A DNA stretch of 64,000 nucleotides from Desulfobacter postgatei 2ac9 (GCF_000233695.2 NZ_CM001488.1:2412279-2476278), one strand, 5' to 3'; shown: positions 26,120 through 35,635, numbered from the stretch's first letter. Numbers and translations are program-made. The notes: generated from the letters alone by a model not told the origin.

Positions 26120-27121
26120 ATGAAAAAAGAATATATCATTTTAATCATCCTAATCATCGGCTTGATTGCCTATCTTGGTCTTAAAAAGGACAACCAGGTC
26201 CATTATGAATTGCCAACGATTCCCCAGGTGGATACCACCCGCATTGACCGGGTGGAAATCTCAAAGGCAGACCGCCTGGTAGTCCTTAATAAAGGAGAAA
26301 ATGGCTGGACCGTTACCGACAAAAAATTTTCGGCAAACCCCGAAGACATAGAGCAGATGATCGGCACATTAAAGGCGATAAAACTGTCCGCCCTTGTATC
26401 AGAGGCAAAGGACCTTGCAAGGTATGAACTGGATGACACCCATGCCGTAAAGGTCAAGGCCCTGGCCGGAAAAGAGGCGGTACGCAGCTTTGTCATCGGC
26501 AAAACAGCGCCCAGCTACAACCATACATTTATCTATCTGGATGACAAGGATCGGACCGTATACCAGGCCAACGGCAATTTCAAAAGTCAGTTTGACAAAG
26601 AAATTGCGGATTTCAGGGATAAAAAAGTGCTTGAATTTGACCCGGCCGGCGTAAACAAGCTTACATTGGAGAAGCAGGGACAAATCGTCACTTTGATAAA
26701 ATCCCAGACACCTGAAACAACCGATCAGGAAAAAGAGGAAACCAAAAAGGATTTGATCAAAAAAAAGCCGGTCCCCCAAGAATCGATCTGGAAAAAAGAA
26801 GACGGTTCTGTTACAGATCAAAAAACGATATCAGATCTTTTGTCGTCTTTGTCAAAGCTTGAATGCCAGGCCTTTTTGGATGAAGACAAGGCTGCCCGGT
26901 TAAAGGAGATACAACCCTCATATAAAATTTTACTTGAAAACGATAAAACTTTTATTTTAAATCTGTTCAACAAAAATGAGAATCAGGATGTGGAAGGGTC
27001 TTGTTCATACACACCCTATGCCTTCACCTTGACCAGCTATAAAGCCGAAGATATTGTTTCATACGCGGACAAACTTTTGGGAATTCAACAACAGGACAGC
27101 ACTGAATCCGGCGAGGAGTGA
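26120..27121 (+). CDS. DUF4340-domain protein
   Basis: A 333-residue protein from ATG 26120, which has AAGGAAG 5 bases upstream. One N-terminal membrane helix (EYIILIILIIGLIAYLGL) precedes a DUF4340 domain with DTTRIDRVEISKADRLVVL, GWTVTDKKFSANPEDIEQM and the repeated beta-rich pattern (VKALAGKEAVRSFVIGKTAP). A highly charged Lys/Glu linker lies at about residues 200-225. DUF4340 proteins almost always follow GldG-like genes and are thought to be periplasmic partners of that transporter. The stop overlaps the next start (GTGA). Confidence 0.87.
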   Translation: MKKEYIILIILIIGLIAYLGLKKDNQVHYELPTIPQVDTTRIDRVEISKADRLVVLNKGENGWTVTDKKFSANPEDIEQMIGTLKAIKLSALVSEAKDLARYELDDTHAVKVKALAGKEAVRSFVIGKTAPSYNHTFIYLDDKDRTVYQANGNFKSQFDKEIADFRDKKVLEFDPAGVNKLTLEKQGQIVTLIKSQTPETTDQEKEETKKDLIKKKPVPQESIWKKEDGSVTDQKTISDLLSSLSKLECQAFLDEDKAARLKEIQPSYKILLENDKTFILNLFNKNENQDVEGSCSYTPYAFTLTSYKAEDIVSYADKLLGIQQQDSTESGEE

Positions 27122-27837
27122 ACGCTTTATTTAAAATAGCTTACCAGCCCTATAAATGGCTCATTGTTATCCCAGCCATAATTTTAAACACCCTGGTCAT
27201 GGCGCTGAGTTGCATCTTTGTCGGGGCTGTTTTCAGCCCTGACAAAGCTGATGCGCTGGCCGTGACCTGGGCCAGAATAGTCTGTGCCATTGCGTTTATA
27301 CGGGTCAGAATCGAGGGCAAGCAAAATTACAATCCCCAATCATCCTATGTGGTGGTGGCCAATCACAAAAGCATGGTGGACATCCCTGTGCTACAGGGAT
27401 TTACAGGGCTGACCATCAAATGGGTGATGAAAAAGGAACTCAAAAAGATCCCTGTTTTTGGTACAGCCTGTGCGTCTCTTGGCTGCATATATGTAAACAG
27501 ATCCAATGGTCAGGCTGCTGTGGAATCCATAAAAGCGGCAAAAAAGAACTTGTCGGACAAGGCGAGCGTGCTTTTTTTTCCCGAAGGGACAAGATCCAGG
27601 GGCAATCTTCTGCCTTTTAAAAAAGGCGCGTTTGTCTTTGCCATGAATTCAGGACGGCCTGTTTTGCCGATAACCATTAAAAATTCAGAACATATCTTAC
27701 CCTCTGATACCCTTGCCCTCATGCCGGGTACGGTGGATCTGATCATCCACCCCCCAGTGTATATTCCTAACTGCAGCAAGCCAGAACTGAATAATAAAAT
27801 TGATCAGATTCATCAGACCGTAGATAGCGTGGTTTAA
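27118..27837 (+). CDS. plsC: 1-acyl-sn-glycerol-3-phosphate acyltransferase
   Basis: A 239-residue PlsC-type acyltransferase. The catalytic H-x4-D motif is VVANHKSMVDIPVL, the substrate motif is FFPEGTRSRG, and VLPITIKNSE is motif IV. An N-terminal membrane helix (WLIVIPAIILNTLVMAL) anchors it to the inner membrane. It acylates lysophosphatidic acid in phospholipid synthesis. It starts with GTG overlapping the DUF4340 stop, so it is translationally linked to the Gld-like transport operon, which hints that the transporter may act on lipids or the envelope. The following 280 bp (27838-28115) contain no gene except the control region of mraZ. Confidence 0.92.
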   Translation: MNALFKIAYQPYKWLIVIPAIILNTLVMALSCIFVGAVFSPDKADALAVTWARIVCAIAFIRVRIEGKQNYNPQSSYVVVANHKSMVDIPVLQGFTGLTIKWVMKKELKKIPVFGTACASLGCIYVNRSNGQAAVESIKAAKKNLSDKASVLFFPEGTRSRGNLLPFKKGAFVFAMNSGRPVLPITIKNSEHILPSDTLALMPGTVDLIIHPPVYIPNCSKPELNNKIDQIHQTVDSVV

Positions 27838-28032
27838 TCTGTCTTTACCTAACCTAAGTTAAAGTCTGACCAAAATTCGTCGATCGTCTACTCTCCTCCA
27901 CATTGTACCACCAATTCCACCCACAATCCGCCACGCCCCCATACTGACATATAACTATTTAATTTTAAATCAGGTACACCGCCCTTCCCCCGACACAACC
28001 CTATATCTTAAAAAAATATTCTTTTTTTTAAC

Positions 28033-28085
28033 TTGACTTCTCTTATATTTTTCGTAAAAGTGGCAGCTATGTGGGTACAAAGTGG
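28033..28085 (+). promoter_or_regulatory. mraZ promoter with three MraZ-box-like repeats
   Basis: A -35-like TTGACT (28033-28038) is followed by three GTGG units starting at 28060, 28071 and 28082, spaced exactly 11 bases apart; two have the fuller form AAAGTGG. MraZ proteins bind arrays of short direct repeats (TGGGA-type in Escherichia coli, AAAGTG-type in Mollicutes) just upstream of their own gene. This array ends 30 bp before the mraZ start and would overlap the -10 region, fitting autorepression. Confidence 0.65.
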
Positions 28086-28115
28086 ATGTAGCATTCTATA
28101 GAAAAGGCCGCTCAA

Positions 28116-28556
28116 GTGTTTCGATCCAGTTCCTGTCATACAATTGATGACAAAGGAAGACTCATTATCCCGGCACGATTCAGAAAAGTGCTCAAAGCGG
28201 AGGATGATTACGGAATCGTGGTCTCATGCAAGGACGGCTGCATATTTGCCTTTACCTTCACCGAATGGAAGGCTATTGAGGATCGTTTAAAAACGGCTAA
28301 GACCTCAACCATGCAGAAGTTCAAACGCTTTTTCCTGGGAAATGCCTGCCCACTGACATGCGACAAGCAGGACAGGGTGTTAATTCCCCAGAATCTAAGA
28401 ACCTATGCAGGGATAAACAAAGAGGTTGTTCTTGTGGGTGTTCTGGATCGGTTTGAAATCTGGGCCAAAGAAAAATGGGAGCAGGAGCAGAAGGCAATGG
28501 AGCAAGAGCTTGAGCGGGAGGAAGTCAGAGAAGAGATCGCTTCCATAGGGTTGTAA
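28116..28556 (+). CDS. mraZ: Transcriptional regulator MraZ
   Basis: A 146-residue MraZ, starting at GTG 28116 (MFRSSSCHTIDDKGRLIIP). Both tandem SpoVT/AbrB-like halves keep the DxxxR signature: DDKGRLIIPARFR near residue 11 and DKQDRVLIPQNLR near residue 84. The C-terminal tail is an unusually long acidic helix (EQEQKAMEQELEREEVREE). MraZ controls the division and cell wall cluster that follows and its own promoter. It is the first gene of a 17-kb run of same-strand genes with gaps or overlaps of a few bases. It ends 1 bp before rsmH. Confidence 0.95.
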   Translation: MFRSSSCHTIDDKGRLIIPARFRKVLKAEDDYGIVVSCKDGCIFAFTFTEWKAIEDRLKTAKTSTMQKFKRFFLGNACPLTCDKQDRVLIPQNLRTYAGINKEVVLVGVLDRFEIWAKEKWEQEQKAMEQELEREEVREEIASIGL

Positions 28557-28557
28557 T

Positions 28558-29496
28558 ATGGGTTTTGAACATATCTCTGTCATGCCGAATCAGGTGCACG
28601 CATATCAGAATCTTAAACCCGGAGACATATGTGTGGACTGTACCCTCGGCGGATGCGGACACGCGATGTCAACGCTCAAGGCCATAGGTTCCGACGGGTT
28701 GCTCATCGGCATTGATCAGGACATGGATGCCATTGCCAACGCCCGAAGCACACTTCATCTTTTCGAAGACAATATCCGGCTGTACCATAATAACTTCAGT
28801 GATCTCCCCGACATTCTCAAAGATGCCGGTATTAATGGAGTTAACAGCATCCTTCTCGACCTGGGCTTTTCACTCAACCAATTGACCCAAAGCAAACGAG
28901 GGTTCAGTTTTAAAAAAGACGAACCGTTGGATATGCGGATGGATGTCCGCAATTCGTTAACCGCACACCAGGTGGTAAATACATATTCGGAAAAACAATT
29001 GGCTGATATTTTTTTTACATACGGGGAAGAACGCTTTTCAAGACGGATGGCCAGGGCAATCACTGAAAAACGAGTCTGTTCCCCCATTGCCACCAGCCTT
29101 GAACTGGCCAGGGTCATTGAGGAAGCCGTACCTGCCGGTGCAAAGGCAAAACAAAAAATTCATCCGGCCACCCGGGTGTTTCAGGCCCTGCGGATTGTAG
29201 TCAACCGGGAGCTTGAACGCTTAGAAAAATTCATGCAGGCGGTTCCTTCGATGCTGGTCAAGGGCGGGCGTGTGAGTATCATCACGTTTCACTCCCTGGA
29301 AGACCGCATTGTCAAACAGCGGTTGCGGGCCTTTGAAAAAGGATGCACATGCCCAAGACAATTTCCCCAATGCATATGCGGGTTTGTAAAACAAATGGAA
29401 TCCGTTACCAGAAAACCCGTGACAGCCGATCCGGACGAACTTAAAGCAAATCCCATGGCAAGAAGCGCAAAGCTGCGGGTGGCCCAGAAAATATAG
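28558..29496 (+). CDS. rsmH: 16S rRNA (cytosine(1402)-N4)-methyltransferase RsmH
   Basis: A 312-residue RsmH (MraW). SAM-binding motif I is CVDCTLGGCGHA, followed by LIGIDQD; other conserved elements are ILLDLGFSLNQL, RGFSFKKDEPLDMRMD, FQALRIVVNRELERLE and the C-terminal ITFHSLEDRIVKQ. It methylates N4 of C1402 in the 30S P site. It holds its usual place between mraZ and ftsL, separated from mraZ by 1 bp. Confidence 0.96.
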   Translation: MGFEHISVMPNQVHAYQNLKPGDICVDCTLGGCGHAMSTLKAIGSDGLLIGIDQDMDAIANARSTLHLFEDNIRLYHNNFSDLPDILKDAGINGVNSILLDLGFSLNQLTQSKRGFSFKKDEPLDMRMDVRNSLTAHQVVNTYSEKQLADIFFTYGEERFSRRMARAITEKRVCSPIATSLELARVIEEAVPAGAKAKQKIHPATRVFQALRIVVNRELERLEKFMQAVPSMLVKGGRVSIITFHSLEDRIVKQRLRAFEKGCTCPRQFPQCICGFVKQMESVTRKPVTADPDELKANPMARSAKLRVAQKI

Positions 29497-29512
29497 AAAA
29501 GGCAAACCAGCT

Positions 29513-29824
29513 GTGAACACACCACAACAACAGATTGATTCCATCCAGAACCGAAAAGGGTTGCTGTGGTTTTTTCTTATCATGGTGCTGGCAGCCGAGC
29601 TTATTTGCAACGCCTGGATCAGGAGCGAATCCAACCAGGCAATGATCATGATTGCAAAAACTGAAAGCCGGATCCGGAATCTGACAGATTATCGCCAGGC
29701 CTTGGGCATGGAAATAGAGCGCCTTAAATCCGAAGCACGTATCACCCATATTGCCCGCACCCAGTTGGGACTGGCACCGGACATCTTTAATCAAACCATT
29801 TACCTGCCCAAAGGAACGAACTGA
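29513..29824 (+). CDS. ftsL: Cell division protein FtsL-like
   Basis: A 103-residue bitopic protein starting at GTG 29513. It has a short cytoplasmic tail, one membrane helix (LLWFFLIMVLAAELICNAWI) and a periplasmic coiled-coil-prone segment (about residues 45-85), ending with RTQLGLAPDIFNQTIYLP, the motif seen at the end of FtsL/DivIC proteins. Sequence conservation in this family is low, so the call rests on size, topology and position between rsmH and ftsI. It overlaps nothing and stops directly before the ftsI ATG. Confidence 0.8.
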   Translation: MNTPQQQIDSIQNRKGLLWFFLIMVLAAELICNAWIRSESNQAMIMIAKTESRIRNLTDYRQALGMEIERLKSEARITHIARTQLGLAPDIFNQTIYLPKGTN

Positions 29825-31561
29825 ATGGCGGCAAACCCTTGTGAAAAAATCGGTTTACGGATTTGTTTTATCCGTTTTTTTCTGCTGCTGTGCCTGGCAG
29901 GTATTGTCATCCGCTCCTTTGATATCCAGATTCTCCAGGGTAAAGCGCTTAAAAAAAAAGCTGAAAACACCTATGTCCGGCGGATCACGATCCAGGGTGA
30001 CCGCGGACTGATCCTTGACCGCAACTCAAATAAGCTGGGTGCCAGCACCGAGGCCCCCGACATCACCGCCGATCCCACCCAGATCGCAAATGTCCGGCAG
30101 GCGGCAGGTCAACTGGTACAGATCATTGGCGGTAGCCAGGCTGAAATAGAGAAAAAACTTTCCCAGAAACGCCGGTTTGCGCTTCTGGCAAGCAGGGTGG
30201 CGCCTCATAGGGCAGACGAGGTAAAAAAGCTGAACATTGTCGGTATATATATACAGGATAACTCCAAACGGTTTTACCCCAACCGGAGCCTGGCAGCCCA
30301 GGTCATCGGATTCACAGGGAAAGATGATCACGGCCTTGAGGGGCTTGAATTCTCATATAATGACTTTCTGGAAGGCCTAACCCTGAAGACAGAAGAATAT
30401 AGGGACGGCCAGGGAACAGTCCTTGATACGGGAAAAAAGAAGCGGGAAAGCCTTAAAGGATCCACTATTGTTTTAACCCTGGATAAGAAAATCCAGTTTT
30501 TCAGCGAACAGGCCCTTGAACAGGCCGTGAAAGAACATCGAGGAACATCAGGCATGGCTCTGGTCATGCAGCCGGCCACCGGTGAACTTCTGGCCGTGGC
30601 CCATTACCCGGAATTTAATCCCAACAACTATGGCGATTTCAGCAGGAAGCGGTACAGAAACAGAGCGGTAGCCGACCCCTTTGAGCCCGGTTCCATTATG
30701 AAGGTGATCACTGTGGCTGCGGCCATTGAACGGGGCATGCCTGCCACAACCATTATCAATTGTGAAAAAGGCCGTTACCGTATTGGCAGATCCGTGATCC
30801 ATGATACCCATCCCTATGATTATCTGACCCCGAGCCAGATTGTAAAAGTTTCCTCCAACATCGGGGCTGCAAAAATAGCCCAGGATGTAGGTCCAAAGGC
30901 CATGTACTACTATCTGAATGCCTTTGGATTCGGCACAAAAACCGGAATCAACTGCTCTGCAGAAAGTTCGGGCGTTCTTCTGCCTTTGAACCGCTGGACA
31001 AACATTGATGCCGTGGCCATGTCGTTTGGCCAGGGCATGTCGGTGACGGCGCTTCAGCTTGTAAGTGCCGTATCAGCCATAGCCAACGGCGGCAAACTGA
31101 TGAAACCCATGCTGGTTAAAAAAATCCTTTCAAATTCAGGTGAGATTATCCAAGACAATAAACCCTGTGTGATCCGTCAGGTTATTTCTGCCAAAACTGC
31201 AGGGATTATAAAAGAGATGATGTCCACAGTGGTCGAGGAAGACGGGACCGGAACCAAGGCAGCTATCCCCGGCTACCGGGTATGCGGAAAAACCAGCACA
31301 GCCCAGAAAGCAGACAAAGAGACAAAGCGCTACTCCCATACCAAGTTCACTGCGGCATTTGCAGGCTTTGCCCCCCTTGACAACCCGGCCTTGGCCATCC
31401 TGGTGGTGGTGGACGAGCCCAGACAGAATCATTACGGCGGCATTGTGGCGGCACCGGCTTTTAAGGATATCATGGCCCGCTCCTTTAACTACCTCAATAT
31501 TCCTCCCCAAACAGACATGGTCGCGGCATTACCCCGGGAGGTGTCCCATGAAGTTGAGTGA
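29825..31561 (+). CDS. ftsI: Peptidoglycan D,D-transpeptidase FtsI (PBP3)
   Basis: A 578-residue class B penicillin-binding protein. It has one N-terminal membrane helix (FIRFFLLLCLAGIVIRSF), the pedestal domain with RGLILDRNSNKLG, and a transpeptidase domain with SxxK in PGSIMKVI, SxN in VSSNIGAAK, and the third motif as KTS in CGKTSTAQ instead of KTG. There is no PASTA domain. It cross-links septal peptidoglycan with FtsW. The C-terminus overlaps the murE start by 14 bases. The ATG follows the ftsL stop immediately. Confidence 0.94.
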   Translation: MAANPCEKIGLRICFIRFFLLLCLAGIVIRSFDIQILQGKALKKKAENTYVRRITIQGDRGLILDRNSNKLGASTEAPDITADPTQIANVRQAAGQLVQIIGGSQAEIEKKLSQKRRFALLASRVAPHRADEVKKLNIVGIYIQDNSKRFYPNRSLAAQVIGFTGKDDHGLEGLEFSYNDFLEGLTLKTEEYRDGQGTVLDTGKKKRESLKGSTIVLTLDKKIQFFSEQALEQAVKEHRGTSGMALVMQPATGELLAVAHYPEFNPNNYGDFSRKRYRNRAVADPFEPGSIMKVITVAAAIERGMPATTIINCEKGRYRIGRSVIHDTHPYDYLTPSQIVKVSSNIGAAKIAQDVGPKAMYYYLNAFGFGTKTGINCSAESSGVLLPLNRWTNIDAVAMSFGQGMSVTALQLVSAVSAIANGGKLMKPMLVKKILSNSGEIIQDNKPCVIRQVISAKTAGIIKEMMSTVVEEDGTGTKAAIPGYRVCGKTSTAQKADKETKRYSHTKFTAAFAGFAPLDNPALAILVVVDEPRQNHYGGIVAAPAFKDIMARSFNYLNIPPQTDMVAALPREVSHEVE

Positions 31562-34550
31562 CATCCTGAACACAATTGACATCGTGCTCACGCCTGATCA
31601 GGAACAGGCAGGCATGGTCACCACCTCCATTTCCGATATTACCTGCGATTCCAGGCAGGTGGTGCAGGGGGCTTTATTCATTGCCGTGGACGGTCACACA
31701 GCAGACGGCCATGATTATATCGCCCAGGCCTTTGACAAAGGGGCAGCGGCGGTTCTGGCCCAAAAAATTCCCCAGGGAGTGACCCGGGATCAGGCCCTGC
31801 ATATTGTTCTTTCAAAGGACACCCGCAAAGATACAGCCATTGCGGCCGCAAACTTTTTTGGCCACCCATCAAAGGATCTGGTGCTTGTGGGCATCACCGG
31901 AACCAACGGCAAAACCAGCATTACCTGGCTTTTGGAACAGATTTACCAGACTTGCGGCATCACCTGCGGCGTCATCGGTACGATAAATATCAGATACCCG
32001 GGCACCACCATTGACAACCCCGTCACCACCCCGGATGCGGTTTGCCTGCAAAAAACCATGCACGACATGAAACTTGCCGGTGTCACCCATGTCATCATGG
32101 AGGTCTCTTCCCACAGCCTGAACCAGCATCGAGTGGATGGATGCGAATTTAATGCAGCCGTGTTCACCAACCTCACCCAGGATCATCTGGATTACCATGA
32201 CGGATTCGAAGATTATTTTGCCTGCAAGAGAGTACTGTTCACCAGGTGCTTAGGGCCCTTTGGGGACGGAACCCGGGGCAAGGCCGTTATCAACATTGAT
32301 AATGAATACGGCACCCGGCTCGCGGACAGCCTTAACCTGCCCGCAATCCGGGTCAGTGCGGATCGTGAAGCCGATATCCGGGCAATTGACATCACAGATG
32401 ACATCCATGGACTGAGAGCCATCCTGGATTTCAGTGGTGTACACGCGCCCATGACTTCGGTACTCACGGGCCGCTTCAACTTAGAAAATATTTTATGTGC
32501 GGCCGGTGCGGCTTTGGCCACAGGTATCTGCCCTGAATCCATTGCCCGGGGCATTGCGGCCCTTGAACGGGTACCGGGCCGGCTTGAAAAACTTCCCACA
32601 GAACTGAACCGGCATATCTTTGTGGATTATGCCCACACCCCGGATGCCCTTGAATCCATCCTGAAAACCCTTGCCGGTCGAGCCCCTGCACGACTGATCA
32701 CGGTGTTTGGGTGCGGCGGAGACAGGGACCGCACCAAACGCGGCCCCATGGGTGTCATTGCCTGCAAATACTCGGACATCGCGATTGTCACCTCGGACAA
32801 CCCGAGAACCGAAAATCCGAATGCCGTTATTGACGAAATTATAGACGGTATCCGTGCCCAGGGATTCAAAGAAATCGACCCTTACAGCCCCGGTGCCTGT
32901 GAAAAAGGATATATCCGGATGACCGACAGGGCCAAAGCACTGGCTTTAGCCGTGCGGATTTCAAAACCCCAGGACATTATCGTGGCGGCAGGTAAAGGCC
33001 ATGAAACATACCAGATCACCAATGCAGGCACCATTCACTTTGACGACAAGGAGCACTTAACCAATGCCTGCACCAACGCATTGACGCCCAGACCATGGGA
33101 TCTTGCGGATCTTTCCAACGCCATCGGGTGTGACGCCGTAACCGTTTGGGGACAAAAAACGGTTACCGATGTCAAGAGAGCGGTTTTCAAAGGAATCAGC
33201 ACCGATTCAAGAACCATCTCTCCGGATATGGTATTTCTGGCATTGGCAGGGGAACATTTTGACGGACACAACTTTATTCCGGACCTGGCAGAAAAGGGAA
33301 TCATCGTTTTTGTTGTCAGGCAGGGTTACCTGAACACCTTTGATTTAAATCAAAAGCGACTGATGGACAAACCCCGTGTCTGCTTTTTTGAAGTGCCGGA
33401 CACCCTGGCTGCCCTGGGACGCCTGGCCCGCTATCATAGAATGCGCTCCAATGCGCGGGTGGCAGCCCTGACAGGTTCGAATGGAAAAACATCCACCCGG
33501 AAAATGGCCGAAGAGATCTTTTCTCTGCACCATGACACCCTGGCCACCCAAGGGAACCTGAACAATGAAATCGGCCTGCCCCAGACCTTGCTCAGACTGG
33601 CAGATATCCATGAATGGGCCGTGGTGGAGATGGGCATGAGCAACCCGGGCGAAATCGCACGCCTTTCCGCCATTGCCAAGCCCGACATTGCCCTGATCAC
33701 CAACACCCATGGTTCGCACATGCAAGGTCTGGGCTCATTGGATAACGTGGCCCGGGCCAAAGCTGAAATTTTTAAAGGCCTGAACCCCGGCGGCACAGCC
33801 ATCCTTTTTGCTGATGACCCAAGACTTGAAATCCTTGTCCAGGGTGCAAGGGAAAACCCGACCACAGGCAGCGTGATGCTTTTCGGCACACAAAGCAAAA
33901 GCGATGTACGTTTATCGGAAATCAACACAACGGATCACCGCATCACCTTTTCCCTTACCATAGATGGGCATGCCCGCCAATATGCGCTCCCCTCCCCTGC
34001 TGCGTTCATGGCCTTTAATGCAGCCGCTGCCGCTGCCCTGGCAAAGGCCGCCGGTATTGATGAAACAGATATTGCCCAGGGGCTTGAAGCGTTTGTCCCG
34101 GTCAAGGGCAGAATGCGTTTGAGGCATCTTGACAACGGCATTCATCTCATTGACGACACCTACAATGCCAACCCCTGTTCCATGAACCAGGCCCTGCAGG
34201 TCTTAAACCGGCTGGCGGGCAGTAACCGGGGCATTGCCGTGCTGGGTGACATGCTGGAATTGGGAGATCAGACCCAACTGCACCACCGGCAGGTGGGACA
34301 CCTGGTGGCAGCGCTTTCACCGGCAAAGCTTTTACTGTTCGGCACCCAGGTCGCCCAGATCCGGGAAGGTGCTTTGGAAAAAGGATACCCGGATGCCCAC
34401 ATCGTCATGGGCTCCAAACAAGAGTTGGCACAAACCCTGAAGAAATCAATAAAACAAGAGAATTGGGTACTGATTAAAGGCTCCAGGGGCATGACCATGG
34501 AAACGCTGATTCCGGTACTTGAAGAAATCCCTGCTGAAAGGGCAGATTGA
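31548..34550 (+). CDS. murE-murF: MurE-MurF fusion: meso-DAP-adding and D-Ala-D-Ala-adding ligase
   Basis: One uninterrupted frame of 1000 residues. Residues 1 to about 500 are MurE: ATP loop GITGTNGKTSITW, HVIMEVSSHSL, and the meso-diaminopimelate selectivity motif DNPR in VTSDNPRTENP. From about residue 515 (PRPWDLADLSNAIG) the sequence is MurF: STDSRTISPDMVFLAL, ATP loop LTGSNGKTSTRK, GNLNNEIGLPQTLL, DDTYNANPCSMNQAL and KGSRGMTMETLI. The joint is short, with no stop codon or restart signal. The protein would add meso-DAP to UDP-MurNAc-dipeptide and then D-Ala-D-Ala. The start at 31548 is inside the end of ftsI; the frame is open further upstream but that part is non-coding shadow. mraY follows after 4 bp. 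Confidence 0.95.
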   Translation: MKLSDILNTIDIVLTPDQEQAGMVTTSISDITCDSRQVVQGALFIAVDGHTADGHDYIAQAFDKGAAAVLAQKIPQGVTRDQALHIVLSKDTRKDTAIAAANFFGHPSKDLVLVGITGTNGKTSITWLLEQIYQTCGITCGVIGTINIRYPGTTIDNPVTTPDAVCLQKTMHDMKLAGVTHVIMEVSSHSLNQHRVDGCEFNAAVFTNLTQDHLDYHDGFEDYFACKRVLFTRCLGPFGDGTRGKAVINIDNEYGTRLADSLNLPAIRVSADREADIRAIDITDDIHGLRAILDFSGVHAPMTSVLTGRFNLENILCAAGAALATGICPESIARGIAALERVPGRLEKLPTELNRHIFVDYAHTPDALESILKTLAGRAPARLITVFGCGGDRDRTKRGPMGVIACKYSDIAIVTSDNPRTENPNAVIDEIIDGIRAQGFKEIDPYSPGACEKGYIRMTDRAKALALAVRISKPQDIIVAAGKGHETYQITNAGTIHFDDKEHLTNACTNALTPRPWDLADLSNAIGCDAVTVWGQKTVTDVKRAVFKGISTDSRTISPDMVFLALAGEHFDGHNFIPDLAEKGIIVFVVRQGYLNTFDLNQKRLMDKPRVCFFEVPDTLAALGRLARYHRMRSNARVAALTGSNGKTSTRKMAEEIFSLHHDTLATQGNLNNEIGLPQTLLRLADIHEWAVVEMGMSNPGEIARLSAIAKPDIALITNTHGSHMQGLGSLDNVARAKAEIFKGLNPGGTAILFADDPRLEILVQGARENPTTGSVMLFGTQSKSDVRLSEINTTDHRITFSLTIDGHARQYALPSPAAFMAFNAAAAAALAKAAGIDETDIAQGLEAFVPVKGRMRLRHLDNGIHLIDDTYNANPCSMNQALQVLNRLAGSNRGIAVLGDMLELGDQTQLHHRQVGHLVAALSPAKLLLFGTQVAQIREGALEKGYPDAHIVMGSKQELAQTLKKSIKQENWVLIKGSRGMTMETLIPVLEEIPAERAD

Positions 34551-34554
34551 TCTA

Positions 34555-35634
34555 ATGTTTTACCAATTTTTATACCCGTTACATGAACATTATACCGTTT
34601 TCAATATTTTTCGGTATATTACCTTCCGCACCATATACGGAGGGCTGACCGCCTTTATCATCTGTTTTATTCTCGGCCCCATTGTGATCCGGCAGCTGCA
34701 GATCATGCACTTCGGCCAAATCATCCAGACCGATGGCCCGCAGTCCCACTTAAAAAAGCAGGGCACCCCCACCATGGGCGGCATCATGATTCTGTTTTCC
34801 ATTTTTGTTTCCACATTTTTATGGGGAAACTTCACCAACCACTATGTGGGAATATTGCTGCTGTCCACCCTGCTTTTCGGTGCCATCGGTTTTATTGATG
34901 ACTACCTGTCGCTGATGAAAAAAAGGAATATGGGATTCACGGCGAAAAGCAAATTCCTTCTCCAGATCCTTTCCGGCCTGCTCATCGGTTTTCTGATTTA
35001 TATCAGCCCGGACTTCAATACCGTGCTCACGGTACCGTTCTTCAAAGACGTGGCCATGAATTTAGGTATCTTTTATATCCCCTTTGCCTGCCTGGTTATT
35101 GTGGGCACATCCAATGCCGTGAACCTCACGGATGGTCTGGACGGATTGGCCATCGGCCCCTTTATCGTGGCATCACTGACGTATATGCTGTTTGCCTATG
35201 TGGTCGGTCATGCCCAGTTTGCCGAGTATCTGCAGCTCCGTCACATTCCCGCAGCCGGTGAAGTATCTGTCATCTGCGGCATTCTGGCCGGTGCAGGCAT
35301 GGGATTTTTATGGTTCAATGCCCATCCGGCCCAAATTTTCATGGGCGATACCGGCTCTATCCCCCTTGGGGCCATCCTTGGCACCATTGCCGTGGTCACC
35401 AAACAGGAGATCATGCTGGTACTCGTGGGCGGACTTTTTGTCATGGAAGCGTGTTCTGTGATTCTTCAAGTCTCCTATTTTAAACTCACCCACGGCAAGA
35501 GAATCTTCAGAATGGCCCCCCTGCACCACCATTTTGAATTAAAAGGCTGGCATGAATCCAAAGTTATTGTCCGGTTCTGGATTATTGCCATTTTCCTTTC
35601 GGCCATAGCGTTGAGTACATTGAAGATAAGATAA
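34555..35634 (+). CDS. mraY: Phospho-N-acetylmuramoyl-pentapeptide transferase
   Basis: A 359-residue polytopic enzyme with about ten membrane helices. The catalytic motifs are the Asp-rich GFIDDYLSL, NAVNLTDGLDGLAIGP, and the HHH-type loop with PLHHHFELKGW; the N-terminal part has GTPTMGGIMIL. It makes lipid I from UDP-MurNAc-pentapeptide and undecaprenyl phosphate. The ATG at 34555 is 4 bp after the murE-murF stop. It lies 1 bp before murD. Confidence 0.96.
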   Translation: MFYQFLYPLHEHYTVFNIFRYITFRTIYGGLTAFIICFILGPIVIRQLQIMHFGQIIQTDGPQSHLKKQGTPTMGGIMILFSIFVSTFLWGNFTNHYVGILLLSTLLFGAIGFIDDYLSLMKKRNMGFTAKSKFLLQILSGLLIGFLIYISPDFNTVLTVPFFKDVAMNLGIFYIPFACLVIVGTSNAVNLTDGLDGLAIGPFIVASLTYMLFAYVVGHAQFAEYLQLRHIPAAGEVSVICGILAGAGMGFLWFNAHPAQIFMGDTGSIPLGAILGTIAVVTKQEIMLVLVGGLFVMEACSVILQVSYFKLTHGKRIFRMAPLHHHFELKGWHESKVIVRFWIIAIFLSAIALSTLKIR

Positions 35635-35635
35635 T

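Noticed and set aside
31359-31547. An upstream extension of murE to 31359
   Set aside because: This stretch overlaps ftsI in another frame and does not look like MurE; the family N-terminus begins at 31548.
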